Assembly (NCBI GenBank): GCA_002372815.1
Contig: DFIR01000080.1
Span: forward strand, 1-32,634
Direction of reading: 5' to 3'
Length of the DNA: 32,634 nucleotides
From: Lachnospiraceae bacterium UBA3692
GTDB taxonomy: Bacteria > Bacillota > Clostridia > Lachnospirales > Lachnospiraceae
The notes beneath the pieces were generated by a model, which saw only the letters and a program-made list of their open reading frames with translations, made no database searches and was not told where the DNA came from. The translations under genes and the position numbers were made by a program. Position 1 is the first letter of the stretch. Each line of letters opens with the position of its first letter. This document shows positions 21,798 to 29,823 of the stretch, one piece after another.

Positions 21798-23156
21798 TCA
21801 GAAGAATCTGTCCACAAGTTCTCTCGAGTACTCCGCGGTCTCATCCATGTCGCCGAAGGACATGACCTCGCCCGCGTAGTAGGTGCCGAGCTGTCCCTGC
21901 ATGCCCTCGACCTTCTCGTACCAGCCGGAGGCGTAGGTCTCGGAGTCGACGTGCGGGAAGTAGTACCAGGAATTCTCGTTGACGACGTTGCTGGCCGGGT
22001 TCTTCATGATCTTCAGATCCTCGAGGACCATCTTCTTGCAGTCGTCATAGGCGAGTTCCGGATCGCCGGTGTGGTTGCGGAGCGCGTAGGTGGTGATGAC
22101 CTGGTTGACGTCATCGCGCCATCTGCGGTAGTAGACCATCAGGTGGCCGTAGCGCGCGGGATCCATGTTCTCGAAGACGTAGTAGGAGATCTCGGGATGA
22201 TCCTCCGGCTTCGTCTCCACGGCGAGCACGTCGTAGCGCTCGTAGTCGATCTTGGAGAAGAGGGCCTTCTCCTCCTCGGTGGCGTCGAAGTAGTCGGGCA
22301 GGTACTGGAGCGGCGCCGTGACGATGATCTTGTCGTACTCCTCGACCTCGCCGTTGACGGTGACGAAGACCTTGCCGTCCTTCCTCTCGACCTTCGTGAT
22401 ATCGCTGTTCAGGCGGGCCTTGTGCAGGAGATGGTCGTTGAGCTGCTCCCAGATCCACTGCGTGCCGTTCTTCCAGGTCCAGAGGTTGCACTTGACGAAG
22501 TTCATCGTGGTCTGGAAGTCCAGATATTTCAGGACGTAGGCCGCCGGGATCTCGTCGAAATAGCCGTAGCCGAAGGCCGTGAAGGGGCCGATCCAGATGT
22601 CCTGCACGAGCTCGACGCCGTTGATCTCGCAGAACTTGTTGAAAGGAAGGGCCAGGTCCTTCAGGTTGGGGTTGACGCCGGCGACCTTCTCGCGCTCCGG
22701 GGAGACGGCGTAGCCGTCGTAGCGGCCTTCGGAGACGCCGCGGTGGCCGTTGATGTCGTAGCCTTTATATTTGGTCTCCAGGAGCTCGCCGAGGCGGGCG
22801 ACCTGCTTCTTCATCTTCAGCAGGCGGGGGATCTTCGTGAGGTTCTTCGAGGGCTCGAAGGGCTCGATGACCTTGCCGTGCATGTTCTTGTAGTTGCGGT
22901 TCAGCTGCGGGCCGTCGTGGGTGATGCCGCAGAACTGCTCGACGTCGTGGACCGCGTAGTAGGACGGGACGCCCATGATCGCGCCCATCTCGTAGCGACG
23001 CCCGTTGTAGTACGGGGAGTGGCACTTGCCGCCCACATGGTCGTTCCGCTCGAGGACGGCGTAATCCTTGTAACCCTTCTGCTCGAGGTACATGGCCGCG
23101 GAGAGACCCGCCGGGCCGCCGCCGATGATACAGATCCTGTCCGTTACGTTGCTCAT
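21798..23156 (-). CDS. Polyenoic fatty acid isomerase (linoleate isomerase) homologue
   Basis: A 452-residue FAD protein. From memory it resembles the Propionibacterium/Cutibacterium acnes polyenoic fatty acid isomerase (PAI) along its whole length: dinucleotide motif GGGPAG (12-17), GGKCHSPYYNGRRYEMGA (42-59), FTAFGYG, AAYVLKYLDF, WYYFPHV and the ending GWYEKVEGMQG...YYAGEVMSFG. PAI converts linoleic acid to trans-10,cis-12 conjugated linoleic acid by FAD-mediated hydride shift with no net redox change. The enzyme family is therefore assigned with good confidence, but regiochemistry is not readable from sequence. The ATG at 23156 has AAAGGGG; the frame opens 14 codons earlier without a site. 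It is the first gene of a four-gene minus-strand group and probably cytoplasmic. I did not run an alignment. Confidence 0.87.
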   Translation of the reverse strand: MSNVTDRICIIGGGPAGLSAAMYLEQKGYKDYAVLERNDHVGGKCHSPYYNGRRYEMGAIMGVPSYYAVHDVEQFCGITHDGPQLNRNYKNMHGKVIEPFEPSKNLTKIPRLLKMKKQVARLGELLETKYKGYDINGHRGVSEGRYDGYAVSPEREKVAGVNPNLKDLALPFNKFCEINGVELVQDIWIGPFTAFGYGYFDEIPAAYVLKYLDFQTTMNFVKCNLWTWKNGTQWIWEQLNDHLLHKARLNSDITKVERKDGKVFVTVNGEVEEYDKIIVTAPLQYLPDYFDATEEEKALFSKIDYERYDVLAVETKPEDHPEISYYVFENMDPARYGHLMVYYRRWRDDVNQVITTYALRNHTGDPELAYDDCKKMVLEDLKIMKNPASNVVNENSWYYFPHVDSETYASGWYEKVEGMQGQLGTYYAGEVMSFGDMDETAEYSRELVDRFF

Positions 23157-23221
23157 AATGGAGACCCCTTTCTCAATGATGCTGTCCGGGCCCTGCACAC
23201 CTGTGCGGAGCCGGAAAAACT

Positions 23222-23300
23222 CTTCCTCAAGGAAGTTGCGAAAACATCCCTCATACCATAAAATATAGCATAAGAATGCTCCATTTTCTAAATGAATTTA
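23222..23300. promoter_or_regulatory. AT-rich divergent control region with three inverted repeats
   Basis: The stretch separates the isomerase operon (-) from the ligase operon (+). Inverted repeats are CTTCCT-CA-AGGAAG (23222-23235), AGCAT-AAGA-ATGCT (23267-23280) and TAAAT-GA-ATTTA (23289-23300). The AT content is far above that of the surroundings. TATACA (23300-23305) is a possible plus-strand -10, and on the minus strand TATATT (23261-23266 region) a possible -10. No regulator gene is nearby, so any operator would bind a factor encoded elsewhere. Confidence 0.4.
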
Positions 23301-23382
23301 TACAATTTGTCCATATGACGGGGCAGCCCGGCGGGTTAAAAGGCGGGTTTCCGAGATGGTCAGCAAAGAGGAGAAAAACAGC

Positions 23383-24780
23383 ATGGCAACACCACCCCGG
23401 TTTCCGGACATAGAGGCGCTCCTCGCGGCTTTTGAGGAGCGGGAGGAGAAGGCGGCCCTCCTGGTCGGCGACGACGGAGGGCGTATTGAGGTCGTCCTGT
23501 ACCAGGATCTGGCGCGCAGGATCCGGGCGGCATCGGAGGACGTGCGCGCGGCGATGGAGGCGGAGCGGCAGGAGGAAGGCTTCACGGGATGTCTCCCGGA
23601 TGTGATCGGCGGGGACGCGGCGCCGGAGATGATCATCCGCATCTTCGCGGACCTGCACGCGGGCAGGACTGTACTGATGGCGGACCCGGCGCTGCCGCGG
23701 GAGATCGTGGACGCGGCGGCGGAGCAGCTGAAGGGGACGGACGGAAAGATCTGCTTCTTCACATCGGGGACATCGGCGTCGTCGCGCGTGGTGATCCTGA
23801 CGCCGGCCTCCCTGCTCACGAGCGCGTGGTCGGGCCAGAGCATGCTGGCCTGCACCCGCAGGGACACGATCCTGTGCGTGCTGCCGCTGACACATGTCTT
23901 CGGATTCGTGTGCGGGATGCTGTGGGGGCTCTGCTACAGCGCCTCTGTCGCCCTCGGGCGCGGCGTGCGGCACCTGATGGACGACTGCGCCTTCTACCGC
24001 CCGACGATCCTTCCCGCGGTGCCGGTGATCATCCAGACACTGGACCGCTTCGATATGCTCAACAGCGAGCTGCGCGTCGCGCTGATCGGCGCGGCACCCC
24101 TTCCGCCCGCGGGCGTGCGGTCCCTGCAGCGGCGGGGCACGGAGGTGTACCTGGGGTACGGGCTCACGGAGACGTCCAGCGGCATCGCCATCACGCAGTC
24201 CCAGGACGATCCCTACGCGCTGTATCCCTGTCCCGGGGCGGACATACAGATCACCGAGGACGGGGAGATCACGGTCGCGACGCCGTGCATGATGGACGGG
24301 TATCTTGGCGAGGAGAGCCCGCTGGAGACCGGCCCGGACGGGGTCCCGCGCCTGCACACTGGAGACATCGGCTCCTTCGACGCCGACGGCTGCCTGCGGC
24401 TCGCCGGGCGCAAGAAGGACACGCTGATCCTGCCGGACGGCACGAAGATCTTCTGCCCGGAGTGCGAGGCGTTCGTGACGGAGCAGACCGGGGATGAGGA
24501 GATCGCGGTCTGCATGCGGCGGGACCGCCCGGTCCTGGTGGCGGGACGCAGCGGCAGCGCGCCCGGCAGGAACCGGTACGGATCCGGGACCACGGCGGCG
24601 ATGAACGCGGCCGCGGCCGGCTATGAGAGGCGCCTGCGCCTCGAGAAGGCCGTGCGGGTCTGGAACGAGACCCAGCCCCGCGACAAGCAGATCCCGGAGG
24701 TCATGATGATCGACATCGCGCTCCCCCGCACGGCGCTCGGCAAGATCCGCCGGTGGAAGCTGGAGGCGCTGATCGGGTGA
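23383..24780 (+). CDS. AMP-forming acyl-activating enzyme (ANL superfamily)
   Basis: A 465-residue adenylate-forming enzyme. Visible motifs are the P-loop-like TSGT (127-130), GYGLTET (258-264), HTGD (325-328), the hinge GRKKD and the catalytic lysine K454 in RTALGKIRRW. It activates a carboxylic acid as acyl-AMP and transfers it to CoA or to a phosphopantetheine carrier. The next gene encodes an acyl carrier protein, so the carrier is the likely acceptor and a fatty acid the likely substrate. It is shorter than typical long-chain acyl-CoA synthetases (about 500-560), with a reduced N-terminal region. The ATG at 23383 has GAGGAG; an earlier in-frame ATG at 23356 does not. It heads the plus-strand operon, divergent from the isomerase gene. 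Confidence 0.85.
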   Translation: MATPPRFPDIEALLAAFEEREEKAALLVGDDGGRIEVVLYQDLARRIRAASEDVRAAMEAERQEEGFTGCLPDVIGGDAAPEMIIRIFADLHAGRTVLMADPALPREIVDAAAEQLKGTDGKICFFTSGTSASSRVVILTPASLLTSAWSGQSMLACTRRDTILCVLPLTHVFGFVCGMLWGLCYSASVALGRGVRHLMDDCAFYRPTILPAVPVIIQTLDRFDMLNSELRVALIGAAPLPPAGVRSLQRRGTEVYLGYGLTETSSGIAITQSQDDPYALYPCPGADIQITEDGEITVATPCMMDGYLGEESPLETGPDGVPRLHTGDIGSFDADGCLRLAGRKKDTLILPDGTKIFCPECEAFVTEQTGDEEIAVCMRRDRPVLVAGRSGSAPGRNRYGSGTTAAMNAAAAGYERRLRLEKAVRVWNETQPRDKQIPEVMMIDIALPRTALGKIRRWKLEALIG

Positions 24781-24852
24781 AGCGTCAGAGGAACGAAGCC
24801 GGCCGGATGACCGGACGCACATAAGCACAGACAGAACAGGAGAACAGCGGCC

Positions 24853-25104
24853 ATGAACACACCTACCCGCGAAGAAGTAGTCGCGAAAGCGATCAAGCTG
24901 ATCCACGATTTCGTCCCGGAGCTGCAGGATGCGGAGCTGACCGAGGACTCGAATATCAATACGGACGCCGCCATGGACTCCATGAGCATGATCCTGGTGA
25001 TCACCAAGCTGGAGTCGGCCTTTGACGTGCAGATCCCCAGCGACGAGTGGGGGAAGATCCGGACGCTCGGACAGCTGGCGGACGCCGTGATGGAGCGGCT
25101 GTGA
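24853..25104 (+). CDS. Acyl carrier protein
   Basis: An 83-residue acidic four-helix carrier. The phosphopantetheine attachment serine is S43 in MDSMSMI, at the family position, and the downstream LESAFDVQIP matches helix III of carriers. It differs from a housekeeping AcpP in carrying DSM rather than the DSLD motif, so it looks specialised. An AGGAG site precedes the ATG. Its stop overlaps the next start as TGATG. Sitting between an adenylating ligase and a thioesterase, it probably carries an acyl chain loaded by the former and released by the latter. Confidence 0.9.
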   Translation: MNTPTREEVVAKAIKLIHDFVPELQDAELTEDSNINTDAAMDSMSMILVITKLESAFDVQIPSDEWGKIRTLGQLADAVMERL

Positions 25105-25973
25105 TGGAGACTCCGGCGGAGAATGCGGCGGAGACGGTGACGGAGGCCGGTGCGGTCTGGTCGCGCGCCCTCAGGATCCGCAGCGAACATGTGGACATGA
25201 CCAGGCAGCTGCGGACCTCCTCCCTGCTGCGGATGCTGCAGGAGGCCTCGATCGCCCACACCACAGAGCTCGGCATGGGCAGGGAGAAGACCCTGGACAG
25301 AGGATACCTGTGGGTGATCTCCCGCCAGTATGCCCGGATCCTGCGCATGCCCGTCTACGACGAGGAGATCCTTCTGCGGTCGTGGCCCGGGGAGATGCTG
25401 CACGTCTTCTTCCCGCGCTTCTACGAGATCGTCTCGGCGGAGAGCGGGGAGGTCCTGGTGCAGGCGCAGGCGCTGTGGATGCTGCTGGACGAGGCGACGC
25501 GCCGCTTCGTCTTCCCGGCGGAAGCCGGTGTGGAGATCCGGGGGCGGAAGGAAGAGCCGGACCGGATCCTGCGGGGCAGCCTGCGCGCGCCGGCGGGGGC
25601 GGTCCTGACGGCGGAGCAGCGGTGGACGGCGCCCTTCAGCCGGATCGACATCAACGGACACGTGGGAAACGCGGCATACTTCGACCTGCTGGACGACCTC
25701 CTGCACGGGGAGGGAGGACCGGCGGGGACCGGCTGCGCGGCGGGAACCGGCAGCGGATCCGGCAGTGAGACGGGATCCGGCGGACCGCGCGGGATCACGG
25801 CGGAATACCTCACGGAGGTCCGGCCCGGCGCGGAGCTGCGGCTGCGGCTGCTGCGGGTGCCCGGGGACGGAGACGCGGAGACATATTATTTTGAAGGCGT
25901 ATCTGCGGACGGCGGCAAGCCGTTTTTCCGAATAGAGATGCAGATGGACAGAGACACAGAAGAAAAACAGTGA
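25104..25973 (+). CDS. Acyl-ACP thioesterase (FatA/FatB family)
   Basis: A 289-residue double-hotdog thioesterase that releases fatty acids from acyl carrier protein. The second hotdog has the motif SRIDINGHVGNAAYF (179-193): D182, N184 and H186 match the D-x-N-x-H active region, whereas the usual HVNN reads HVGN. The N-terminal hotdog shows the usual RSEHVD and YLWVISRQYA segments. A Gly/Ser/Ala/Thr-rich insert of about 28 residues (202-229) interrupts the second domain. The ATG overlaps the ACP stop by one base, supporting co-translation. An open frame upstream lies inside the ACP gene and is disregarded. It probably uses the product carried by the neighbouring ACP. Confidence 0.85.
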   Translation: METPAENAAETVTEAGAVWSRALRIRSEHVDMTRQLRTSSLLRMLQEASIAHTTELGMGREKTLDRGYLWVISRQYARILRMPVYDEEILLRSWPGEMLHVFFPRFYEIVSAESGEVLVQAQALWMLLDEATRRFVFPAEAGVEIRGRKEEPDRILRGSLRAPAGAVLTAEQRWTAPFSRIDINGHVGNAAYFDLLDDLLHGEGGPAGTGCAAGTGSGSGSETGSGGPRGITAEYLTEVRPGAELRLRLLRVPGDGDAETYYFEGVSADGGKPFFRIEMQMDRDTEEKQ

Positions 25974-25984
25974 AAGGAGATCCC

Positions 25985-27004
25985 ATGTCCGAACAGAAGA
26001 TCTTGAAGAAAGTACCCGGGACCGGCGGGGAGAAGTACATCCCTTACGAGGAGCGCACGGGCAATGAGTCGATCGTTTATTTTACCAGGGACCTCTCTCC
26101 GGAAGGGCTCCGGAAGATCTATAAGAAGGTGAACGGACACATCAGCGGCAAGGTGGCGATCAAGCTCCACACCGGCGAGAAGAACGGGCCTAACATCATT
26201 CCCCGCCCCTGGGTGAAGCACCTGATCGAGACGGAGCTCCCCGGCGCGACGATCGTCGACACGAACACCTTCTACCCCGGCGACCGCGACAGCACGGAGA
26301 AGCACCGCGAGACGATCAAGGTGAACGGCTGGACCTTCGCGCCCGTCGACATCCTGGACGAGGACGGGACGACCATGTTCCCGGTCAAGGGCGGCAAGTG
26401 GCTGGAGGAGATCTCCGTCGGCAGCCATCTGGCCGATTACGACTCCCTCTTCGTCCTCACCCACTTCAAGGGGCACGTCATGGGCGGCTTCGGCGGCTCC
26501 AACAAGAACATCGGCATCGGCTGTGCCGACGCGCTGGTCGGCAAGGCGCAGATCCACACGCACACCGGCAAGTTCAACCACTGGGACATCGCGGAGGAGG
26601 AGCTGATGGAGCGCATGGCGGAGTCCTCCAAGGGCACCGTCGACCACTTCGGGAAGAACATCACCTTCGTCAACGTGCTGCGCAACATGTCCGTCTCCTG
26701 CGACTGTGAAGGCGTCGCCGCCCAGCCGGTCGTGACGCCCAACATCGGCATCCTGGCTTCCACGGACATCCTGGCGGTGGACCAGGCGAGCGTCGACCTG
26801 GTCTTCTCGCTCTCCGAGGAGGACGGCAGCGCGCTCCGGGAGCGCATGATCACCCGCCACGGCCTGCGTCAGCTCGCCTACATGAAGGAACTGGGGATGG
26901 GCAACGACCGCTACATACTGATCGATATTGACAACGGGGAAGCGCGGATCCTGCCGAAAGATGCTGTCGCGGGGGTGAAGCCTTTCACCTACGGCGAGGC
27001 ATGA
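25985..27004 (+). CDS. DUF362 domain protein
   Basis: A 339-residue protein with the DUF362 core: KVAIKLHTGEKNGPNIIP (about 56-73), VDTNTFYPG, and LTHFKGHVMGGFGGSNKNIG with the conserved glycines. Many DUF362 proteins carry a C-terminal pair of 4Fe-4S motifs; this one has none, only SCDCEG near residue 239. The biochemical role of the family is unsettled, and redox or iron-sulfur functions are often proposed. An AAAGGAG site lies 6 nt before the ATG and the gene follows the thioesterase by 11 bp, so it belongs to the ligase operon. It may serve the redox genes transcribed in the opposite direction. The family is clear, the function unknown. Confidence 0.85.
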   Translation: MSEQKILKKVPGTGGEKYIPYEERTGNESIVYFTRDLSPEGLRKIYKKVNGHISGKVAIKLHTGEKNGPNIIPRPWVKHLIETELPGATIVDTNTFYPGDRDSTEKHRETIKVNGWTFAPVDILDEDGTTMFPVKGGKWLEEISVGSHLADYDSLFVLTHFKGHVMGGFGGSNKNIGIGCADALVGKAQIHTHTGKFNHWDIAEEELMERMAESSKGTVDHFGKNITFVNVLRNMSVSCDCEGVAAQPVVTPNIGILASTDILAVDQASVDLVFSLSEEDGSALRERMITRHGLRQLAYMKELGMGNDRYILIDIDNGEARILPKDAVAGVKPFTYGEA

Positions 27005-27005
27005 G

Positions 27006-29117
27006 ATGGCAGAAGATGAACTGAAAGAACGTTCCGCGGAAACTGCCGCGGAACCTGCTGCAGGACCTGTCGGGGAACCGGCCGCGGAACCGGCCGGAGA
27101 ACCGGCTGCAGAACCGGCCGGAGAATCCGCTGCGAAGACAGAAGAGCAGCCCGGCGCGCAGGAGCGCGCGCCGGGTCCTTTTCAGCGCTTTCTGAGCGCC
27201 TTTTTCACGAAGATCGGTGCGCTGCTGGTCGCGCTGAGCGAGGGACTCTGGAAGATCCTGCGGCTCCTGCCGGGCGTCGACAGCGAGGACCGCAGCACCT
27301 GGGAGGCGCGGAGCGTGCGCACGCCCGTGAGCCTGGTGTTCGCGAACCTGCGGGGGCTGGTGAATTTCGAGATCCAGTACCGGCTGCTGTGCCTGTTCGT
27401 CTTTTTCCCGGTGCTGATCTATATCGAGCGGCTGCTTCTCGTGGTGAACGGCTACACCAACATCACGTGGGAGAATACCGCGGAGACGCTGCGCAACCCG
27501 CTGACCTGGCTGACGCTGGTGCTGCTGGTCGTGGCGGTGACGCTCTTCGCGGAGATCGAGCAGTTCAGCATCATCTCCGCCATCCATGCCTCCTACAGCG
27601 GGCGGCGGATCGTGGCCCGGGAGGCGCTTCTCGACGGCGTCGACCTGACGCTGCAGAACATACGGCTGCGCAATGCGGGCATGGTCTTCTTCTTCATGCT
27701 CGTGTTCCCCTTCAGCCAGCTGTTCGACTCATCGAGCATCACGCGGTTCATCCAGGTGCCCGGGTTCATCCTGGAGCACTTCGAGAAGTATCCGGCGATC
27801 GGCACGGCTTTCAACGTGTTCTGCGTGCTGATGACCTATATCGGGTTCCGGTGGTCCTATGCCATGACGGACATGGCGGTCCGGGGACATTCGTTCCCGG
27901 AGGCCTGCCGCCGCAGCATGCAGCTGACGAGAGGAAGGCGCGGTTTCCGGCTGGTGCGCAGGCTCCTGCTGTGGATCCTGCAGCTCGTGCTGTTCTTCCT
28001 GCTGTTTACCACCGTGGCCGTGCTGCTGGTGCTCGGCGTGGTCCACTGGCTGGAGCCCGGACATGATCTGCTGAGCCTGATCACGGAGAACAATGCCTCC
28101 CTCTTCATCATTCTGGTCGCGCTGGTCTTCGGGTGGTTCGTGGAACCGATCTTCAAAGGGATCATCCTCTCTCTCTACTATCACTATGAGGAGGAGGACG
28201 GGCTGGAGATCCCGCTCTATCAGAAGCGGTCGCATATCCTGCAGAGGAAGGGGATCCGGGCGGTGGCCGTGCTGCTGTGCATGGTGTGCATGTTTTTCTC
28301 CGTGCCGCAGCGCTACCGGCAGTTCCGGGCGGTCCTGCAGGGCAATGCCGGCCAGGTGATGATCATGGCGCACCGGGGATTCTCGGCCAAGGCGCCGGAG
28401 AACACCATCCCGGCCTTCCAGGCGGCGATCGACTGCGGCGCGAAGGCCGTGGAGCTGGACGTACAGATGACGAAGGACGGGGAGATCGTCGTGCTGCATG
28501 ACGATTCCCTGGAGCGGACGGCCGGCCTGCGCAAGCATATCTGGGACGTGACCTATGACGAGATCAAGGATCTCGACAACGGTTCCTTCTTCTCCCCCGA
28601 ATACAAGGGGACGAAGATCCCGACCCTGGAGGAGGCCCTGCGCTTCGCGAAGGGGCGGCTCTACGTCAACATCGAGATCAAACGCACAGGGCACGACGAC
28701 GGCATCGAGGAGCGCGTCATCGAGATCATCCGGAAGTGCGACTTTGTGAGCGAGTGCGACGTGACCTCGCAGGACTACAGCACTCTGCAGGCCGTGCGGG
28801 CGAAGGATCCGGACATCCTGCTCGCCTACACGTCCGTGGTCGGGATCGGGGATGTCCAGAACCTGGAGTGCGCGGACATTCTGTCGATCCAGGAGACCTT
28901 CGCGACGTATGACACGGTGGAGGCCATGCACCGGGCGGGCAAGAAAGTCTTCGTCTGGACGGTCAACGAGGAGACCTCCATGGAGCACCTCGTCAACATT
29001 GGCGTCGACGCGATCCTCACCAACGACCCGGTCCTCGGGCAGAGCGTCCTCGAGAAGCACCGCGGGATCCAGGACTTCTACCTGCGGTTGCAGTCGGTGC
29101 TGTTTTATCTGTCGTGA
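27006..29117 (+). CDS. Membrane glycerophosphodiester phosphodiesterase
   Basis: A 703-residue protein. Residues 1-55 are a low-complexity Glu-Pro-Ala tail encoded by 12-bp repeats. Then comes a polytopic region (about 110-445) with six or so hydrophobic segments, as in the GDPD membrane domain, and a C-terminal GDPD barrel starting at AHRGF. Catalytic and metal residues are visible: H456, R457, E465 (PENT), E483 and D485 (ELD), and H498 (LHDD). The enzyme hydrolyses glycerophosphodiesters to glycerol-3-phosphate and an alcohol; the domain may act on lipid-derived or lipoteichoic-acid substrates at the membrane. It starts one base after the DUF362 stop, so it is cotranscribed with the acyl genes. 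No N-terminal signal precedes the acidic tail. Confidence 0.88.
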   Translation: MAEDELKERSAETAAEPAAGPVGEPAAEPAGEPAAEPAGESAAKTEEQPGAQERAPGPFQRFLSAFFTKIGALLVALSEGLWKILRLLPGVDSEDRSTWEARSVRTPVSLVFANLRGLVNFEIQYRLLCLFVFFPVLIYIERLLLVVNGYTNITWENTAETLRNPLTWLTLVLLVVAVTLFAEIEQFSIISAIHASYSGRRIVAREALLDGVDLTLQNIRLRNAGMVFFFMLVFPFSQLFDSSSITRFIQVPGFILEHFEKYPAIGTAFNVFCVLMTYIGFRWSYAMTDMAVRGHSFPEACRRSMQLTRGRRGFRLVRRLLLWILQLVLFFLLFTTVAVLLVLGVVHWLEPGHDLLSLITENNASLFIILVALVFGWFVEPIFKGIILSLYYHYEEEDGLEIPLYQKRSHILQRKGIRAVAVLLCMVCMFFSVPQRYRQFRAVLQGNAGQVMIMAHRGFSAKAPENTIPAFQAAIDCGAKAVELDVQMTKDGEIVVLHDDSLERTAGLRKHIWDVTYDEIKDLDNGSFFSPEYKGTKIPTLEEALRFAKGRLYVNIEIKRTGHDDGIEERVIEIIRKCDFVSECDVTSQDYSTLQAVRAKDPDILLAYTSVVGIGDVQNLECADILSIQETFATYDTVEAMHRAGKKVFVWTVNEETSMEHLVNIGVDAILTNDPVLGQSVLEKHRGIQDFYLRLQSVLFYLS
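27075..27134 (+). repeat. 12-bp coding tandem repeat (about five copies)
   Basis: Variants of GAACCGGCCGGA occur five times head to tail (27075, 27087, 27099, 27111, 27123) and encode EPAA/EPAG/ESAA. Because the period is a multiple of three, copy-number change would keep the frame and only alter the length of the cytoplasmic N-terminal tail. Confidence 0.7.
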
Positions 29118-29182
29118 GGTCTGCCGGGAGATCGGCCGCGGGACCGGTCACGGGAGAATCATCGAAGGATTCCATGAAAAAA

Positions 29183-29213
29183 ACTGCCGGACGGGGCAAG
29201 CCCGCACGGCAGT
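29183..29213. terminator. Bidirectional intrinsic terminator
   Basis: AACTGCCG (29182-29189) and CGGCAGTT (29207-29214) form the stem, with an A-run before it (GAAAAAAACTG) and TTTTATT after. It therefore works on paper in both directions, ending the GDPD gene on the plus strand and the Gx transporter gene on the minus strand, which converge here. Confidence 0.85.
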
Positions 29214-29280
29214 TTTATTATGCTGTGAAATGGGGCGGGGCGTGCGCGGAAGAGGAAGTGGCGCGCGCCGCTTTGTTTGT

Positions 29281-29823
29281 TCAGTAAGGGACCCGCAGGG
29301 CCTTGAGGATGCGGCCTGTAAGCAGTCCCATCAGGAGACCGGTGACCGCGCCGGAGACGAGGAGGACCGGCAGGTACCAGGCGAGATGGACGGTCCGGAG
29401 GACGAGCATCGCGATGAGGAGCTGGCCGATGTTGTGGCTCACGCCGCCGGCGACGCTGACGCCGGCCGGGGAGAAGCCGCCGGCCTTCCGCAGCAGGAGC
29501 ATGACGCAGAAGCTGAGCAGGCCGCCCGCCAGGGAGTACAGGATCGAGACGCCGTTTCCGAACAGGAAGCCCGTCAGGACGATCCTCGCCGCGGAGATCG
29601 CGAGCACCTGCGCCGGCCGGAGATAGTAGAGGCCGGAGAGGACGACCAGGTTCGCGAGGCCCAGCTTGACGCCGGGGACGCCGAAATTGATCGGGATCAG
29701 GGTCTCCACGTAGCTGAAGATCATGGCGAGGGCCGTGAGGACGCCGCAGTAGGCGACGGTCCGTCCGATCGTGGCGTCTTCGGAGAGGAGCAGGCGGCTG
29801 CGGTCATTGCGAGAGTCCGTCAT
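29281..29823 (-). CDS. Gx transporter family membrane protein
   Basis: A 180-residue, strongly hydrophobic protein with about five membrane segments, resembling the family historically named heptaprenyl diphosphate synthase component I and now called Gx transporters. Typical stretches are VETLIPINFGVPGVKLGLAN and GGVSHNIGQLLIA. The family resembles ECF-type substrate-binding membrane subunits. In several Firmicutes such genes sit with NusG-domain-II and FMN-binding proteins, including flavin-based extracellular electron-transfer loci, as here. Two ATGs compete: at 29832 the AAGGAG touches the ATG, whereas at 29823 it is 9 nt away, so 29823 was chosen. The 5' end overlaps the upstream gene by 20 bp. 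The substrate is unknown. Confidence 0.8.
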   Translation of the reverse strand: MTDSRNDRSRLLLSEDATIGRTVAYCGVLTALAMIFSYVETLIPINFGVPGVKLGLANLVVLSGLYYLRPAQVLAISAARIVLTGFLFGNGVSILYSLAGGLLSFCVMLLLRKAGGFSPAGVSVAGGVSHNIGQLLIAMLVLRTVHLAWYLPVLLVSGAVTGLLMGLLTGRILKALRVPY

